DNA of 41,453 nt from Bacteroidales bacterium (GCA_900755985.1 CAAEIL010000198.1:1-41453); one strand, 5' to 3'; positions 25,574-34,756 are shown, counted from the first letter of the stretch. Made by a program: numbers and translations. Notes: generated by a model from the letters alone, not told the origin.

Positions 25574-26257
25574 ATGATATATGTCATAATCACAGCAGCC
25601 GGAAACGGAACGCGCTTCGGAGCACGCACCCCCAAGCAGTTCTGCAAACTCGCAGGACGGCCGGTGCTGTGCCGCACTATCGACGCTGTACGCCGGGCAA
25701 TTCCCCAGGCCGAAATCATTCTCACCATCGGGCGCGACGCGTTGGACCTGTGGCGCAAAATTTGCGACGAAGAAGGGTTCAGTTCTCCGCAAACAGTCAT
25801 CGGCGGTGACACGCGTTTTCAATCTGTAAAGAACGGCATCGAAGCGATTAAAACCAAGGTCACACCCAACGACATCATCATGATTCACGATGGCGCACGC
25901 CCCTTTGTTGACAGCGACTTATGCCAACGGCTTATCGAGCAAGTCAGGCGACACAAGGCTGTCGTACCGGCAATTGCGGTCACTGACTCGCTGCGCGTCA
26001 TTACGCCCGGCAGTGGCAGCCACGCCGTAGACCGCAGCGTATACCGCTCTGTACAGACGCCTCAGGCTTTTATGGCAAATGTAATAATAAATGCCTATGA
26101 CACAGAATACTTGCCCACTTTCACCGACGATGCCTCGGTAGTCGAAAACATGGGCTATGAAATCAGTCTCACCCAAGGCTCGGACACAAACATCAAAATA
26201 ACTCATCCTGCCGACCTCGCTGTAGCCGAGGCTATACTGCTCAACCAAGACTCATAA
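25574..26257 (+). CDS. ispD: 2-C-methyl-D-erythritol 4-phosphate cytidylyltransferase
   Basis: The 227-residue enzyme makes CDP-methylerythritol in the non-mevalonate isoprenoid pathway, which also feeds the undecaprenyl carrier. The nucleotide-binding start is AAGNGTRFGARTPKQF (8-23), with IMIHDGARPFVD in the middle, RSVYRSVQTPQAF, and the end SDTNIKITHPADLAVAEAIL. An ATG 21 bp upstream (25553) would add MTKHRRH; MIYVIITAAG at 25574 is the more natural start. recG begins 3 bp after the stop, so the two form an operon. Confidence 0.96.
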   Translation: MIYVIITAAGNGTRFGARTPKQFCKLAGRPVLCRTIDAVRRAIPQAEIILTIGRDALDLWRKICDEEGFSSPQTVIGGDTRFQSVKNGIEAIKTKVTPNDIIMIHDGARPFVDSDLCQRLIEQVRRHKAVVPAIAVTDSLRVITPGSGSHAVDRSVYRSVQTPQAFMANVIINAYDTEYLPTFTDDASVVENMGYEISLTQGSDTNIKITHPADLAVAEAILLNQDS

Positions 26258-26260
26258 AGG

Positions 26261-28360
26261 ATGATTTCACTGCGCGACATAGACGTTACATACGTAAAAG
26301 GCATTGGGCCGGCCCGCGCCAAGTTGCTCAATAAGGAACTTGGCATACGCACTGCCTACGATCTGGTACGCCATTTTCCCACACACTATGTCGACAAATC
26401 CAAAATCTATACTATAAAGCAGCTCAACGGAGACATGCCCTACGTCCAGTTGCGCGGACGCTTCTTCCACTTCAGCGAAAGCGGCGAGGGCGCACGCCGG
26501 CATCTTACAGGACTCTTCACCGACGGCACTGGGTCTATCGAAGTCGTATGGTTCCGCCGTATTAAATACATGCGTGACGCCTACGTCCCGGGCAAAGAAT
26601 ACATCATTTTCGGTAAACCGTCATACTATGACCGCACTCGCACATGGTCAATGATACATCCCGAAATAGACGCCGTCGACAGTCAGAAACTGACAATAGG
26701 CCTGCGTGGCATTTATCCCATGACCGAACGCCTGCGCAACGCCGGCAACAGCTCGCGCATCATATCGGGATGGATAAAAAATGTTCTCGATAAATATCCA
26801 CTCCTTAGCGAGACGCTACCGCCTTCGGTCATCGCCGACCTGCATCTTACAGACATAAACTCGGCACTTAAAAACATACACAACCCTCAGGACAACGAGG
26901 GGCTGCAGGGCGCGCGCTTGCGTCTCAAGTTCGAAGAGATTTTCTATATAGCCGTCGACATGACGCGGCGCAGTCTCAAACGTAAGACAGCCTCCGAAGG
27001 CATGCGTTTTGTACATATAGGTCGCTTTTTCAACCGATTTTACAACGAATGTCTGCCTTTCCCGCTGACCGAAGCGCAGAAGCGCGTTGTGCGTGAAATA
27101 CGTCAGGACTGCGGCAGCGGACGTCAGATGAACCGGCTGGTCCAGGGCGATGTAGGCTCGGGAAAGACGATCGTTGCTCTCATGGCGATGCTTATGGCTC
27201 TTGACAACGGGGCACAGGCATGTCTGATGGCGCCTACCGAAATTCTTGCCTCACAGCATTACGAGAGCCTTAGGCAGATGGTGGCCGCCATTGGCGTCAA
27301 CGTTGCTCTGCTAACCGGTTCGACACGCGCCAAAGCGCGACGCGAGATTTTGGCCGGATTGCTCGACGGTTCGGTGCATATTGTCGTCGGCACTCATGCG
27401 CTAATCGAAGACACTGTGGTCTTCAAGAATTTAGCTCTTGCCGTCATCGACGAGCAGCACCGCTTCGGAGTTGTGCAGCGCTCGCGACTATGGACAAAAA
27501 ATAGTACTTTCACGCCACATGTCCTTGTCATGACAGCGACCCCGATTCCAAGAACTTTAGCCATGACACTTTATGGCGACCTTGATGTTTCGGTTATTGA
27601 CCAACTACCTCCCGGACGCAAACCCGTGACCACTGTCCTTCGCTACGACGAACAGCGTCTGCAGGTTTACAAAGCCCTTGGTCTGCAGCTTCGCAGAGGA
27701 CGCCAGGCTTACATTGTGTATCCCCTAATCGAAGAAAATGCCAAACTCGACCTGCGCTCGCTCGAAGAAGGATACGAACTCATACGCGAGACCTTTCCCC
27801 AATACAAGGTCGCCTTTGTACACGGCCGGCAGAAAACGCAGGAAAAAGATTATCAGATGGGGTTGTTCATATCAGGCAAAGCACAGATTCTTGTCGCCAC
27901 GACAGTTATCGAAGTCGGTGTCAATGTTCCCAACGCTACGACAATGATTATCGAGAATGCCGAACGTTTCGGGCTTTCGCAGTTGCATCAGCTTCGCGGA
28001 CGCGTGGGCCGAGGCGCCGACCAGAGCTATTGCGTACTCATGTCCAAATACAAGATAGCTACCGAGACACGCCGTCGTCTCGAGCTCATGACGCATACGA
28101 CCGATGGTTTCGTCATCGCCGAAGAAGATTTGAAAATGCGCGGACCGGGTGACACCGAGGGTACACAGCAAAGCGGTATAGCCTTCGACCTGCACATTGC
28201 CAATCTGGCTCGCGACGGTCAGATTGTTCAGTTGGCCCGCGACCGGGCCGAAGTGCTTTTGCGCAGCGACCCCGAACTCAGCGCTCCCGAAAACCGTAGC
28301 TTCGCACGCGCTCTTCAGCTAACCTTAAACCGCGTTACCGACTTCTCTCATATAAGCTGA
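26261..28360 (+). CDS. recG: ATP-dependent DNA helicase RecG
   Basis: The 699-residue helicase remodels stalled replication forks and branched DNA. The N-terminal wedge domain (about 1-220, DVTYVKGIGPARAKLL at the start, then an OB fold) precedes a superfamily 2 helicase core. Walker A is GDVGSGKT (296-303, Lys302) and motif II is DEQH (397-400), followed by FGVVQR and VMTATPIPRT (motif III). The C-terminal half has VATTVIEVGVNVPNATTMIIENAERFGLSQLHQLRGRVGRG. The end FDLHIANLARDGQIVQLAR is typical of RecG. It starts 3 bp after ispD. Confidence 0.97.
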   Translation: MISLRDIDVTYVKGIGPARAKLLNKELGIRTAYDLVRHFPTHYVDKSKIYTIKQLNGDMPYVQLRGRFFHFSESGEGARRHLTGLFTDGTGSIEVVWFRRIKYMRDAYVPGKEYIIFGKPSYYDRTRTWSMIHPEIDAVDSQKLTIGLRGIYPMTERLRNAGNSSRIISGWIKNVLDKYPLLSETLPPSVIADLHLTDINSALKNIHNPQDNEGLQGARLRLKFEEIFYIAVDMTRRSLKRKTASEGMRFVHIGRFFNRFYNECLPFPLTEAQKRVVREIRQDCGSGRQMNRLVQGDVGSGKTIVALMAMLMALDNGAQACLMAPTEILASQHYESLRQMVAAIGVNVALLTGSTRAKARREILAGLLDGSVHIVVGTHALIEDTVVFKNLALAVIDEQHRFGVVQRSRLWTKNSTFTPHVLVMTATPIPRTLAMTLYGDLDVSVIDQLPPGRKPVTTVLRYDEQRLQVYKALGLQLRRGRQAYIVYPLIEENAKLDLRSLEEGYELIRETFPQYKVAFVHGRQKTQEKDYQMGLFISGKAQILVATTVIEVGVNVPNATTMIIENAERFGLSQLHQLRGRVGRGADQSYCVLMSKYKIATETRRRLELMTHTTDGFVIAEEDLKMRGPGDTEGTQQSGIAFDLHIANLARDGQIVQLARDRAEVLLRSDPELSAPENRSFARALQLTLNRVTDFSHIS

Positions 28361-28465
28361 TTTTTTAAGCATTACTTTAACAATTTATATTAGCATCTTT
28401 CTTAAATAGATTATTCTAAAATACAATATATAGAAACTAAAATTAAAAGCATCACTTTAATAAAT

Positions 28466-29383
28466 ATGACTATTCGTATCAACATTGCAACAGCACTATT
28501 TGTCAGTTTGGTTCCCGGCATTGTTTCATGCTCGGATGACAATAATTCCAATACCCCTGACGAACCGTCGGGTCCCGGAATTGCCAAAATCACAGTCGTT
28601 GATTACTCGCCGGCTCCCGGACAGTTTGTCAATGAAATTCCCGAGTACACCGCAGGCGACAACAAGGCAGCAATCATAGCCAAAGCACAGGCAGCAATCG
28701 ACAAAGGCCAACTCGTTTCGTTAGGAGCTTTTGGCGGCAGCATTACTTTCAAACTCGATAAGCCGATAATACGCTCGCTTGACGGATCTCCCGAATTCCG
28801 CGTCTTAGGCAACACATTTCTGAGTACTGCCGAAAATGCACCGTCGCCCTGGGGGTCGTCCGAACCCGGGATTGTCATGGTCATGACCGACACCAACAAT
28901 AACGGACAGCCCGATGACAACTGGTACATACTGGCAGGCGAAAGTTTTGACCAAGCAGTAGAAACCACTGTGACATATACCGACAACCCCGCAGCCGGAG
29001 ACAACGCCAAGTTCGTCCGCTGGGAAGACAATCACGGCAACTCGGGATGGCTCTCCCGCAACTATCAGTACCATAAACACGGATTCTTCCCTCAATGGAC
29101 CGGAAAGAATACCATGACCGTCACCGGAGTGCGACTCCCGGACAACGCTTCGTATGACGATGCCACACAAACATACCGGCTGCACGCGTTGCGCGGATAT
29201 GCCGACTCATACCCCAACACCTCGGATGCGTCAAAACTCAGCCTTTACAACGCACGCACAGCCTCGGGCGAAGTCATTACCGTGCAGCGGGTCGACTTTG
29301 TGCGCATTGTTACCGGTGTACTCCAGAACAACGGCGCACTCGGCGAGTGTTCGACCGAAGTCGCCGGCATCGAAATTTTCTAA
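28466..29383 (+). CDS. Putative surface lipoprotein, Bacteroidetes 'cell surface protein' family
   Basis: The 305-residue protein has a lipobox ending at Cys22 followed by SDDNN, consistent with surface export. A Pro/Asn-rich linker (25-36) leads to one domain with GAFGGSITFKLDKPI, EFRVLGNTF, SEPGIVMVMTDTNNNGQPDDNWYILAGES and VRWEDNHGNSGWLSRNYQYH. The D-x-N-x-N-G-x-x-D-D segment looks like a calcium-binding loop. I recall similar domains in Bacteroidetes surface lipoproteins, some beside TonB-dependent vitamin transporters, but no such transporter is here and the function is unknown. The 105-bp AT-rich leader has no TAnnTTTG box. The gene converges with the acyl-ACP thioesterase. Confidence 0.75.
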   Translation: MTIRINIATALFVSLVPGIVSCSDDNNSNTPDEPSGPGIAKITVVDYSPAPGQFVNEIPEYTAGDNKAAIIAKAQAAIDKGQLVSLGAFGGSITFKLDKPIIRSLDGSPEFRVLGNTFLSTAENAPSPWGSSEPGIVMVMTDTNNNGQPDDNWYILAGESFDQAVETTVTYTDNPAAGDNAKFVRWEDNHGNSGWLSRNYQYHKHGFFPQWTGKNTMTVTGVRLPDNASYDDATQTYRLHALRGYADSYPNTSDASKLSLYNARTASGEVITVQRVDFVRIVTGVLQNNGALGECSTEVAGIEIF

Positions 29384-29459
29384 GCCGACATTTCTCATAC
29401 CTCACTGTCCATAAAGGAAAACAGTCCCTCTCAGACAGAGTTATAGCCTGAATTTAGTC

Positions 29460-30197
29460 TCAGAATTTCAGGCGTGCGCTCACCATGCGCGTGCCTTCGT
29501 GAATAATCTCCACATCAGTTTCCGGACACGAATCATCGGTCCGGATTTCTTTTACTGCAACGCTGACTTTCTGTCCGAATAGACATTCGTGCTGGAATGC
29601 AATATCAAAACCTCGGACACAATGAGTGTCGTACCACCCGAGCGTATTGGCATCAACAACAAGGTCAACATATCTTCGAGAAGTAACATGGCGGTTGACA
29701 TCGATATCCGAAACACGGAACTCGTATTCGAAGTTTCTGTCGGCCTCGCCTACAGGAGACAATCTGCGCATGGGCGGCAGCGGACACTCACGGCCAGGGC
29801 ATACAAAAGCCTCGGGATCGAGCACCGAGAGGTCGGCAGCCGTACGCTTTTCAGTATCAATGGCAACCCAAACCGTGCGTACACGGCCAATAACATCGCC
29901 ATCAGCATCGAGAAGCTCGTGCGAGCGGGTCGACCATAGTCTTATCACATCCGTAATCCATGTACGCAAAGCATAATCCGTATTCATCGCAGGCCAACGG
30001 TCAACTTCGATACTCAGACGCGAGAGCACCCAGCCGATATGATACTCGGCCAAGTCTGCATAACCTATGTGAAGCTTGTTGGCATGCTCGGTTGCTGTTT
30101 CGATTATTCGTTCGACCAATAGTGACAGGGGCATAATCTGTTGAGCGTTACATTCGGCCGCTGTCAAAAAATATCCATGTGTATGTATGCGTTCCAT
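29460..30197 (-). CDS. Acyl-ACP thioesterase
   Basis: The 245-residue cytoplasmic enzyme hydrolyses acyl-ACP to free fatty acids. It has two hot-dog folds: the first includes GYADLAEYHIGWVLSRLSIEVDRWP, and the second carries the catalytic block SDIDVNRHVTSRRYVDLVVD (Asp166, Asn168, His170), as in PF01643 members. The second Asn of the usual HVNN is changed (HVTS). The frame opens 48 codons further upstream (30341) with a cysteine-rich segment unlike the family, so I prefer MERIHTHGYFLTAAECN. If the -7 box at 30370-30377 is real, the leader is about 165 nt. It is divergent from gpmI. Confidence 0.88.
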   Translation of the reverse strand: MERIHTHGYFLTAAECNAQQIMPLSLLVERIIETATEHANKLHIGYADLAEYHIGWVLSRLSIEVDRWPAMNTDYALRTWITDVIRLWSTRSHELLDADGDVIGRVRTVWVAIDTEKRTAADLSVLDPEAFVCPGRECPLPPMRRLSPVGEADRNFEYEFRVSDIDVNRHVTSRRYVDLVVDANTLGWYDTHCVRGFDIAFQHECLFGQKVSVAVKEIRTDDSCPETDVEIIHEGTRMVSARLKF

Positions 30198-30369
30198 TTT
30201 GCTAAATTTCAATTGATTAGGCAATACCGGAGTAAATACGTAAAGCCCTATTGGTTTACAGGCATCACAAATGCCGCTTGACGCTGTGAAGCAAAGGCGC
30301 ATACATAAGCAAAGACACAAATTCCGCCAATACACCGCCATATACCGCCTATACGCTTCGAGTGTTCTG

Positions 30370-30377
30370 CAAATGTA
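30370..30377 (-). promoter_or_regulatory. -7 box for the acyl-ACP thioesterase gene
   Basis: Minus-strand TACATTTG fits TAnnTTTG. No TTTG is found 20 bp upstream on that strand, so the support is partial. Confidence 0.45.
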
Positions 30378-30385
30378 GTAATTTA

Positions 30386-30417
30386 TTTGCTTTACACCTA
30401 AGATATTTGTACCTTTG
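30386..30417 (+). promoter_or_regulatory. Full-consensus promoter of gpmI
   Basis: TTTG (30386-30389) stands exactly 20 bp before TACCTTTG (30410-30417), matching both elements of the Bacteroidetes promoter. The predicted leader is about 100 nt before the ATG at 30526. Confidence 0.8.
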
Positions 30418-30525
30418 TACTCGTTTTAAGGCCCGAAACTACGGACGCCAAAATACGTTCCCACACCGGGATTACGACAAATTTTCTAATATTCAAATCC
30501 ATAACAAACTATACATAACCAAATT

Positions 30526-32049
30526 ATGGCAAACAAAGCATTACTGATGATTCTTGATGGCTGGGGACTCGGCGACCACAGCAAGAGCGACGCCATTTCT
30601 TGCGGCGAGACTCCCTACTGGGATTACCTCATGGCCAACTATCCTCATTCGCAGCTCCTGGCCTCGGGCGAAAGCGTAGGCCTGCCCGACGGACAGATGG
30701 GCAACAGCGAAGTCGGCCACCTGAACATCGGCGCCGGACGTGTGCTCTATCAAGACCTGGTCAAAATCAATCGCGCAATCAAAGACCGTTCGATTCTCGA
30801 CAACCCCGAAATCAAAAACGCATACTCTTACGCCAAGAACACCGGCCATGCCCTTCACCTGATGGGTCTGACATCGACCGGCGGTGTCCACTCGTCGCTC
30901 GACCATATCAAGGCACTGTGCGACATTGCCGCCGAATACGGCCTCGACAAAGTATATCTTCACTGCTTCATGGACGGCCGAGACACCGACCCCCGTTCGG
31001 GCAAAGGTTTCATCGAAGACCTTCAGGCACACTGCGCAGGCGAAGGCTCTACCGGCACCATCGCCTCGATTATCGGCCGTTTCTATGCCATGGACCGTGA
31101 CAAGCGTTGGGAGCGTATCAAAGTCGCCTACGACCTCTTGGTTAAAGGTGAGGGCAAACAGGCCACTGACATGGTTCAGGCCATGCAAGAAAGCTACGAC
31201 GTCGAGGTCACCGACGAATTTATCAAGCCCATCAACAACTCCACCGTCGACGGCACCATCAAGCCCGGCGACGTTGTCATCTTCTTCAACTACCGCAACG
31301 ACCGCGCCAAAGAGCTTACCATCGTCCTCACGCAGCACGACATGCCCGAGCAGGGAATGACCACCATCCCCGACCTCCAGTACTACTGCATGACTCCATA
31401 CGATGCCTCGTTCGGAGGCGTGCACATCCTCTTTGACAAAGAGAATGTCGGCAACACGCTCGGCGAATATGTTTCGTCGCAAGGCCTCAAACAGTTACAC
31501 ATCGCCGAAACCGAGAAGTATGCCCACGTGACATTCTTCTTCAACGGTGGCCGCGAAGCGCCCTTCGGCGGCGAAGACCGCATTCTGGTCCCTTCGCCCA
31601 AAGTCGCCACTTACGACCTCAAGCCCGAAATGTCCGCACCCGAAGTCACCGACAAGCTTGTCGAGGCTATTGACAGCGAAAAATATGACTTTGTGGTAGT
31701 CAACTATGCCAACGGCGACATGGTCGGCCACACCGGCGTCTACGATGCTATCGAAAAAGCCGTCAAGACTGTCGACTCGTGCGTTAATCGTGTAGTCGAA
31801 GCCGCCAAAGCTCATGGCTACGGTACCATAATTATTGCCGACCACGGCAACGCCGACTTCGCAGTAAACGCCGATGGCACTCCCAACACGGCACACTCGC
31901 TCAACCCCGTGCCTTTCGTCTACATCTCGGCTGATAAAAATGCCACTGTCGAAAACGGTATTCTTGCCGACGTAGCCCCGTCCATACTCCATATCATGGG
32001 ACTGAAACAGCCCGCCGAAATGACAGGACACGACTTGATTAAAGACTGA
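30526..32049 (+). CDS. gpmI: 2,3-bisphosphoglycerate-independent phosphoglycerate mutase
   Basis: The 507-residue Mn-dependent glycolytic enzyme interconverts 3- and 2-phosphoglycerate. The N-terminal metal-binding LMILDGWGLG (Asp11) and the nucleophile Ser61 in MGNSEVGHLNIGAG are followed by the FMDGRDTDPRSG substrate loop, FNYRNDRAKE, and the second metal cluster with NYANGDMVGHTG and IIADHGNADFAVN. Length is normal for the family. It has its own consensus promoter and a hairpin terminator that begins at the stop codon, so it is probably monocistronic. Confidence 0.98.
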   Translation: MANKALLMILDGWGLGDHSKSDAISCGETPYWDYLMANYPHSQLLASGESVGLPDGQMGNSEVGHLNIGAGRVLYQDLVKINRAIKDRSILDNPEIKNAYSYAKNTGHALHLMGLTSTGGVHSSLDHIKALCDIAAEYGLDKVYLHCFMDGRDTDPRSGKGFIEDLQAHCAGEGSTGTIASIIGRFYAMDRDKRWERIKVAYDLLVKGEGKQATDMVQAMQESYDVEVTDEFIKPINNSTVDGTIKPGDVVIFFNYRNDRAKELTIVLTQHDMPEQGMTTIPDLQYYCMTPYDASFGGVHILFDKENVGNTLGEYVSSQGLKQLHIAETEKYAHVTFFFNGGREAPFGGEDRILVPSPKVATYDLKPEMSAPEVTDKLVEAIDSEKYDFVVVNYANGDMVGHTGVYDAIEKAVKTVDSCVNRVVEAAKAHGYGTIIIADHGNADFAVNADGTPNTAHSLNPVPFVYISADKNATVENGILADVAPSILHIMGLKQPAEMTGHDLIKD

Positions 32050-32069
32050 AACCGGCATAAACGGTTTTT
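32049..32069 (+). terminator. Terminator immediately after gpmI
   Basis: AAACCG (32049-32054) and CGGTTT (32062-32067) form a 6-bp stem with a 7-nt loop, followed directly by more T residues. It ends 23 bp before the next gene. Confidence 0.65.
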
Positions 32070-32091
32070 CTGCAAAACACGACCATACATT

Positions 32092-32640
32092 ATGTCGTCT
32101 CGCAAAATTACAATCATTGCAACGACCGGGGTTATCGCTCTGGTCGTTGCGTTGATTTTTATATTCAGAGGCAACGGCTCGTCCGGCGACGACGCGGACT
32201 CCGTGCTTACTCCCGAGCAATCGGCGCACCGTATTCTGCAGCACCCTGTGGCCTACGACCAGCGCTCGCTCAGCGAATACGCCGAGGACATCCGCAAGGG
32301 CAAAGCCTTCACCGTCGAGGAAAACTCGATGATGATTGTCACCGTAGAGTCGGCATTCACAAAATTCGGCCAGGAACTCGAATACCTGTCGGCAAACGAC
32401 GATGCCGCCGACTCCTGGAACACACTGACGGAATATGCACGCTCGGCATGGCCCAACGATGTCGCCGTCGTCACGGATTACCTCAGCAACAAAGCGACGC
32501 TAAATTCGGAGCAGGTACCGCGTATGCAGGCAATTGTACGAAGCATAGACATGTACAGCACGGTCATCCGACAAATCGAAGACCGGCAACTCGATGGGCG
32601 CCGCACCGGATTGTCATTGAAACTCAGCACAGACTCATAG
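32092..32640 (+). CDS. Unknown membrane-anchored protein upstream of biotin genes
   Basis: The 182-residue product has one N-terminal hydrophobic segment (about 7-25, IIATTGVIALVVALIFIF) flanked by a basic start, so it is probably anchored in the inner membrane with the rest outside. A short Gly/Asp linker (27-36) leads to a predicted all-helical domain (LTPEQSAHRILQHPVAYDQRSLSEYAEDIRKG; ENSMMIVTVESAFTKFGQELEYL). I do not recognise the family. It ends 4 bp before the BioG-BioC fusion, so the two are almost surely co-transcribed, though that need not mean a role in biotin synthesis. No TAnnTTTG box was found upstream. Confidence 0.75.
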   Translation: MSSRKITIIATTGVIALVVALIFIFRGNGSSGDDADSVLTPEQSAHRILQHPVAYDQRSLSEYAEDIRKGKAFTVEENSMMIVTVESAFTKFGQELEYLSANDDAADSWNTLTEYARSAWPNDVAVVTDYLSNKATLNSEQVPRMQAIVRSIDMYSTVIRQIEDRQLDGRRTGLSLKLSTDS

Positions 32641-32644
32641 TCTC

Positions 32645-34066
32645 ATGAAATCGAAATTTGTCAGTCGTCAGGACGCCAACCGTCGCCTTATCCTCATCTT
32701 TGCCGGATGGGGCATGGACTCGCGTCCCTTTCGCGAGTTGACTTTCGACGGATATGACATACTCATTATATGGGACTACCGCGACCTTACCTTTAACTGG
32801 ACGCCGTTGCTACGCTACGACGAAATCTGTCTCATAGCCTGGTCGATGGGAGTATTTGCCGCCTCGCTGACCATTCACGAGATAGAGCCCCGGATAACCA
32901 AGCGCATCGCCATAAGCGGCACCCTCGACCCCATCAGCGACCGACGGGGAATACCCGTAAGTATATTTCACGGTACAATTAACGCTCTCACACCGGGCTC
33001 GCTGAGCAAATTTTACCGCCGCATGTGCGTGTCCGCCGAGCAGTTTGCCGCTTTCAACGAACGGCGTCCCAAACGCTCTGTCGACGAGTTAATCGACGAA
33101 CTCAACGCCATCGAGACACAGACCATATTCCACACCGAGCAGGTCGAACGTTGGGATCTGGCAATTGTAGGACGCGAAGACCGCATATTCCCCGCTGCCA
33201 ACCAATTGGCGTCATGGCGACAGACAGCACCCACAGTCATTATGGACTTCGGCCACCTACCCGATTTCGCCTACATTATTAGGCAATACATCATCGACAA
33301 AGCCAATGTCGAACGGCGATTCAGTTCTTGCTCAACAACTTACGATAACGCCGGAGTTGCTCAACGCAAGATAGCCGAAACACTGGTGGGCCTGTTCGAG
33401 AAATCAGCCGGCCTCACCAGCGAAAGCCGCCTTGAAGGCGACACACTCGAAATCGGATGCGGTTCAGGCTTTCTCACCAGACTTTACATGAGCCGATTGG
33501 CTCCTGACTCGCCGCATCTGCTGTGGGATATCGCGGACATAGACAGTTCGGCATTTGCTCCCGATGCCCGCTTCAGCCGCTGCGACGCCGAAGTGGCCAT
33601 CCGCAAATTTCCCTCACACTCGCTGAAATACATTTTTTCGGCATCGACAATACAGTGGTTCAACTCGCCGGCAACTTTCTTGCGCGAGTGCGAGCGAGTC
33701 ATCATTCCCGGCGGGTATCTCGTGCTTTCGGCTTTTGTCATGAACAACCTTAAAGAAGTCACCGATATCATTGATACCGGACTTAAACTTCCGTCTGCCA
33801 ATGAATGGATGTCAATGATACCGGAGGACTTTACCGTGCTTGTCTGCCAACCTTCCACGCTTACGCTGCACTTTGACACACCCCGTCAAGTTGTGGAACA
33901 TCTGCGCGACACCGGTGTCAACGCGCTGCCGACAGCCCCTGCGGCAGCTTCGCTGGTACGACGGCTTTTGGCCGAATACCCGAGGGACAATGACAACCGC
34001 TGTCCCCTGACTTATAAACCAATTTTCATAATCGCCCGACGCGACAACCCCGCCGAGCGTTTCTGA
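32645..34066 (+). CDS. bioGC: BioG-BioC fusion: pimeloyl-ACP methyl ester esterase plus malonyl-ACP O-methyltransferase
   Basis: The 473-residue protein joins two biotin enzymes. Residues 1-220 are a BioG-type alpha/beta hydrolase (DUF452): LIFAGWGMD at the start, nucleophile Ser67 in AWSMG, probable acid Asp179 in GREDRIFP and His204 in FGHLPDF. Residues 229-465 are a BioC-type SAM methyltransferase, with motif I LEIGCGSGF (268-276), a later FSASTIQWFNSPATFLREC block typical of BioC, and RVIIPGGYLVLSAF. BioC methylates malonyl-ACP so the fatty-acid machinery can build pimelate; BioG later removes that methyl group. One chain thus carries the opening and closing steps. bioD follows after 24 bp; bioA, bioF and bioB are absent from the window. 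Confidence 0.9.
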   Translation: MKSKFVSRQDANRRLILIFAGWGMDSRPFRELTFDGYDILIIWDYRDLTFNWTPLLRYDEICLIAWSMGVFAASLTIHEIEPRITKRIAISGTLDPISDRRGIPVSIFHGTINALTPGSLSKFYRRMCVSAEQFAAFNERRPKRSVDELIDELNAIETQTIFHTEQVERWDLAIVGREDRIFPAANQLASWRQTAPTVIMDFGHLPDFAYIIRQYIIDKANVERRFSSCSTTYDNAGVAQRKIAETLVGLFEKSAGLTSESRLEGDTLEIGCGSGFLTRLYMSRLAPDSPHLLWDIADIDSSAFAPDARFSRCDAEVAIRKFPSHSLKYIFSASTIQWFNSPATFLRECERVIIPGGYLVLSAFVMNNLKEVTDIIDTGLKLPSANEWMSMIPEDFTVLVCQPSTLTLHFDTPRQVVEHLRDTGVNALPTAPAAASLVRRLLAEYPRDNDNRCPLTYKPIFIIARRDNPAERF

Positions 34067-34090
34067 CAACAATATTCACCTGTCAACAAA

Positions 34091-34744
34091 ATGTCTCGAA
34101 CTTTTTTCATTACAGGCATCGACACAGATGCGGGGAAAACATACTGCACAGCTTTTCTTGCCCAGAAATTCATTAACGAAGGCCATAGCGTCATTACCCA
34201 GAAATTCATCCAGACCGGCAACGTCGGACACAGCGAAGACATCGACGCGCACCGTGCCATACTCGGCACAGGCTACCTCAGCGAGGACTGCGAAGGGCTC
34301 ACCGCGCCGATAATCTTCAGCTATCCCGCATCGGCACAATTAGCCGCACGCATTGACGGTCGTGAGATAGACCTGTCGGTCATCGACAACGCACGCCAAA
34401 AGCTCGAAGAGCGCTATGACATTGTTCTGGTCGAAGGGGCAGGCGGAATGATGGTGCCCATAACCGACGATTTTTTTGCCATAGACTATGCACGCACGCG
34501 CAATTTGCCGGTATGGCTTGTCACCAACAGCCGACTCGGGTCTATCAACCACACTGTATTGTCGCTCGAAGTGCTGAAAGCCCGGGGATTGCAATTAGCC
34601 GGCATCCTCTACAACAGCTTCTACGACACCGACAAAGTGATTGCCCGCGATACCCGAGAGTATATCGAACGCTATGTCCGACGCAATTTTCCCGAAGTCG
34701 CCATTATAGACGTTCCCTGCATCAGCGAGGTAAAAAACCGTTAA
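34091..34744 (+). CDS. bioD: Dethiobiotin synthetase
   Basis: The 217-residue cytoplasmic enzyme closes the ureido ring of dethiobiotin with ATP and CO2. The P-loop is GIDTDAGKT (9-17, Lys16), matching the GTDTxxGKT form of BioD. KFIQTGN (normally KPVQTG) and VEGAGGMMVPI are also characteristic, and VTNSRLGSINHTVLSLEVLKARGL is the usual later block. It is 24 bp downstream of the BioG-BioC fusion and probably co-transcribed with it. No terminator is obvious before the lptD promoter. Confidence 0.95.
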   Translation: MSRTFFITGIDTDAGKTYCTAFLAQKFINEGHSVITQKFIQTGNVGHSEDIDAHRAILGTGYLSEDCEGLTAPIIFSYPASAQLAARIDGREIDLSVIDNARQKLEERYDIVLVEGAGGMMVPITDDFFAIDYARTRNLPVWLVTNSRLGSINHTVLSLEVLKARGLQLAGILYNSFYDTDKVIARDTREYIERYVRRNFPEVAIIDVPCISEVKNR

Positions 34745-34756
34745 ATTAGGCGCATT

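Larger units (their letters stand above)
30198..30525. other. Divergent promoter region between acyl-ACP thioesterase and gpmI
   Basis: This 328-bp gap holds the two promoters described separately. Only an in-frame upstream extension of the thioesterase (to 30341) and a 61-codon plus-strand frame at 30362 are open here; neither looks coding. No tRNA or strong hairpin was seen. Confidence 0.6.

Noticed and set aside
30198..30341. N-terminal extension of the acyl-ACP thioesterase with many cysteines
   Set aside because: It is unlike any thioesterase N-terminus and lies in the promoter region; kept only as a remote possibility because the -7 box lies upstream of it.
34128..34313. Shifted frame within bioD giving an Arg/Thr-rich peptide
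   Set aside because: It is a shadow of the clear BioD frame.
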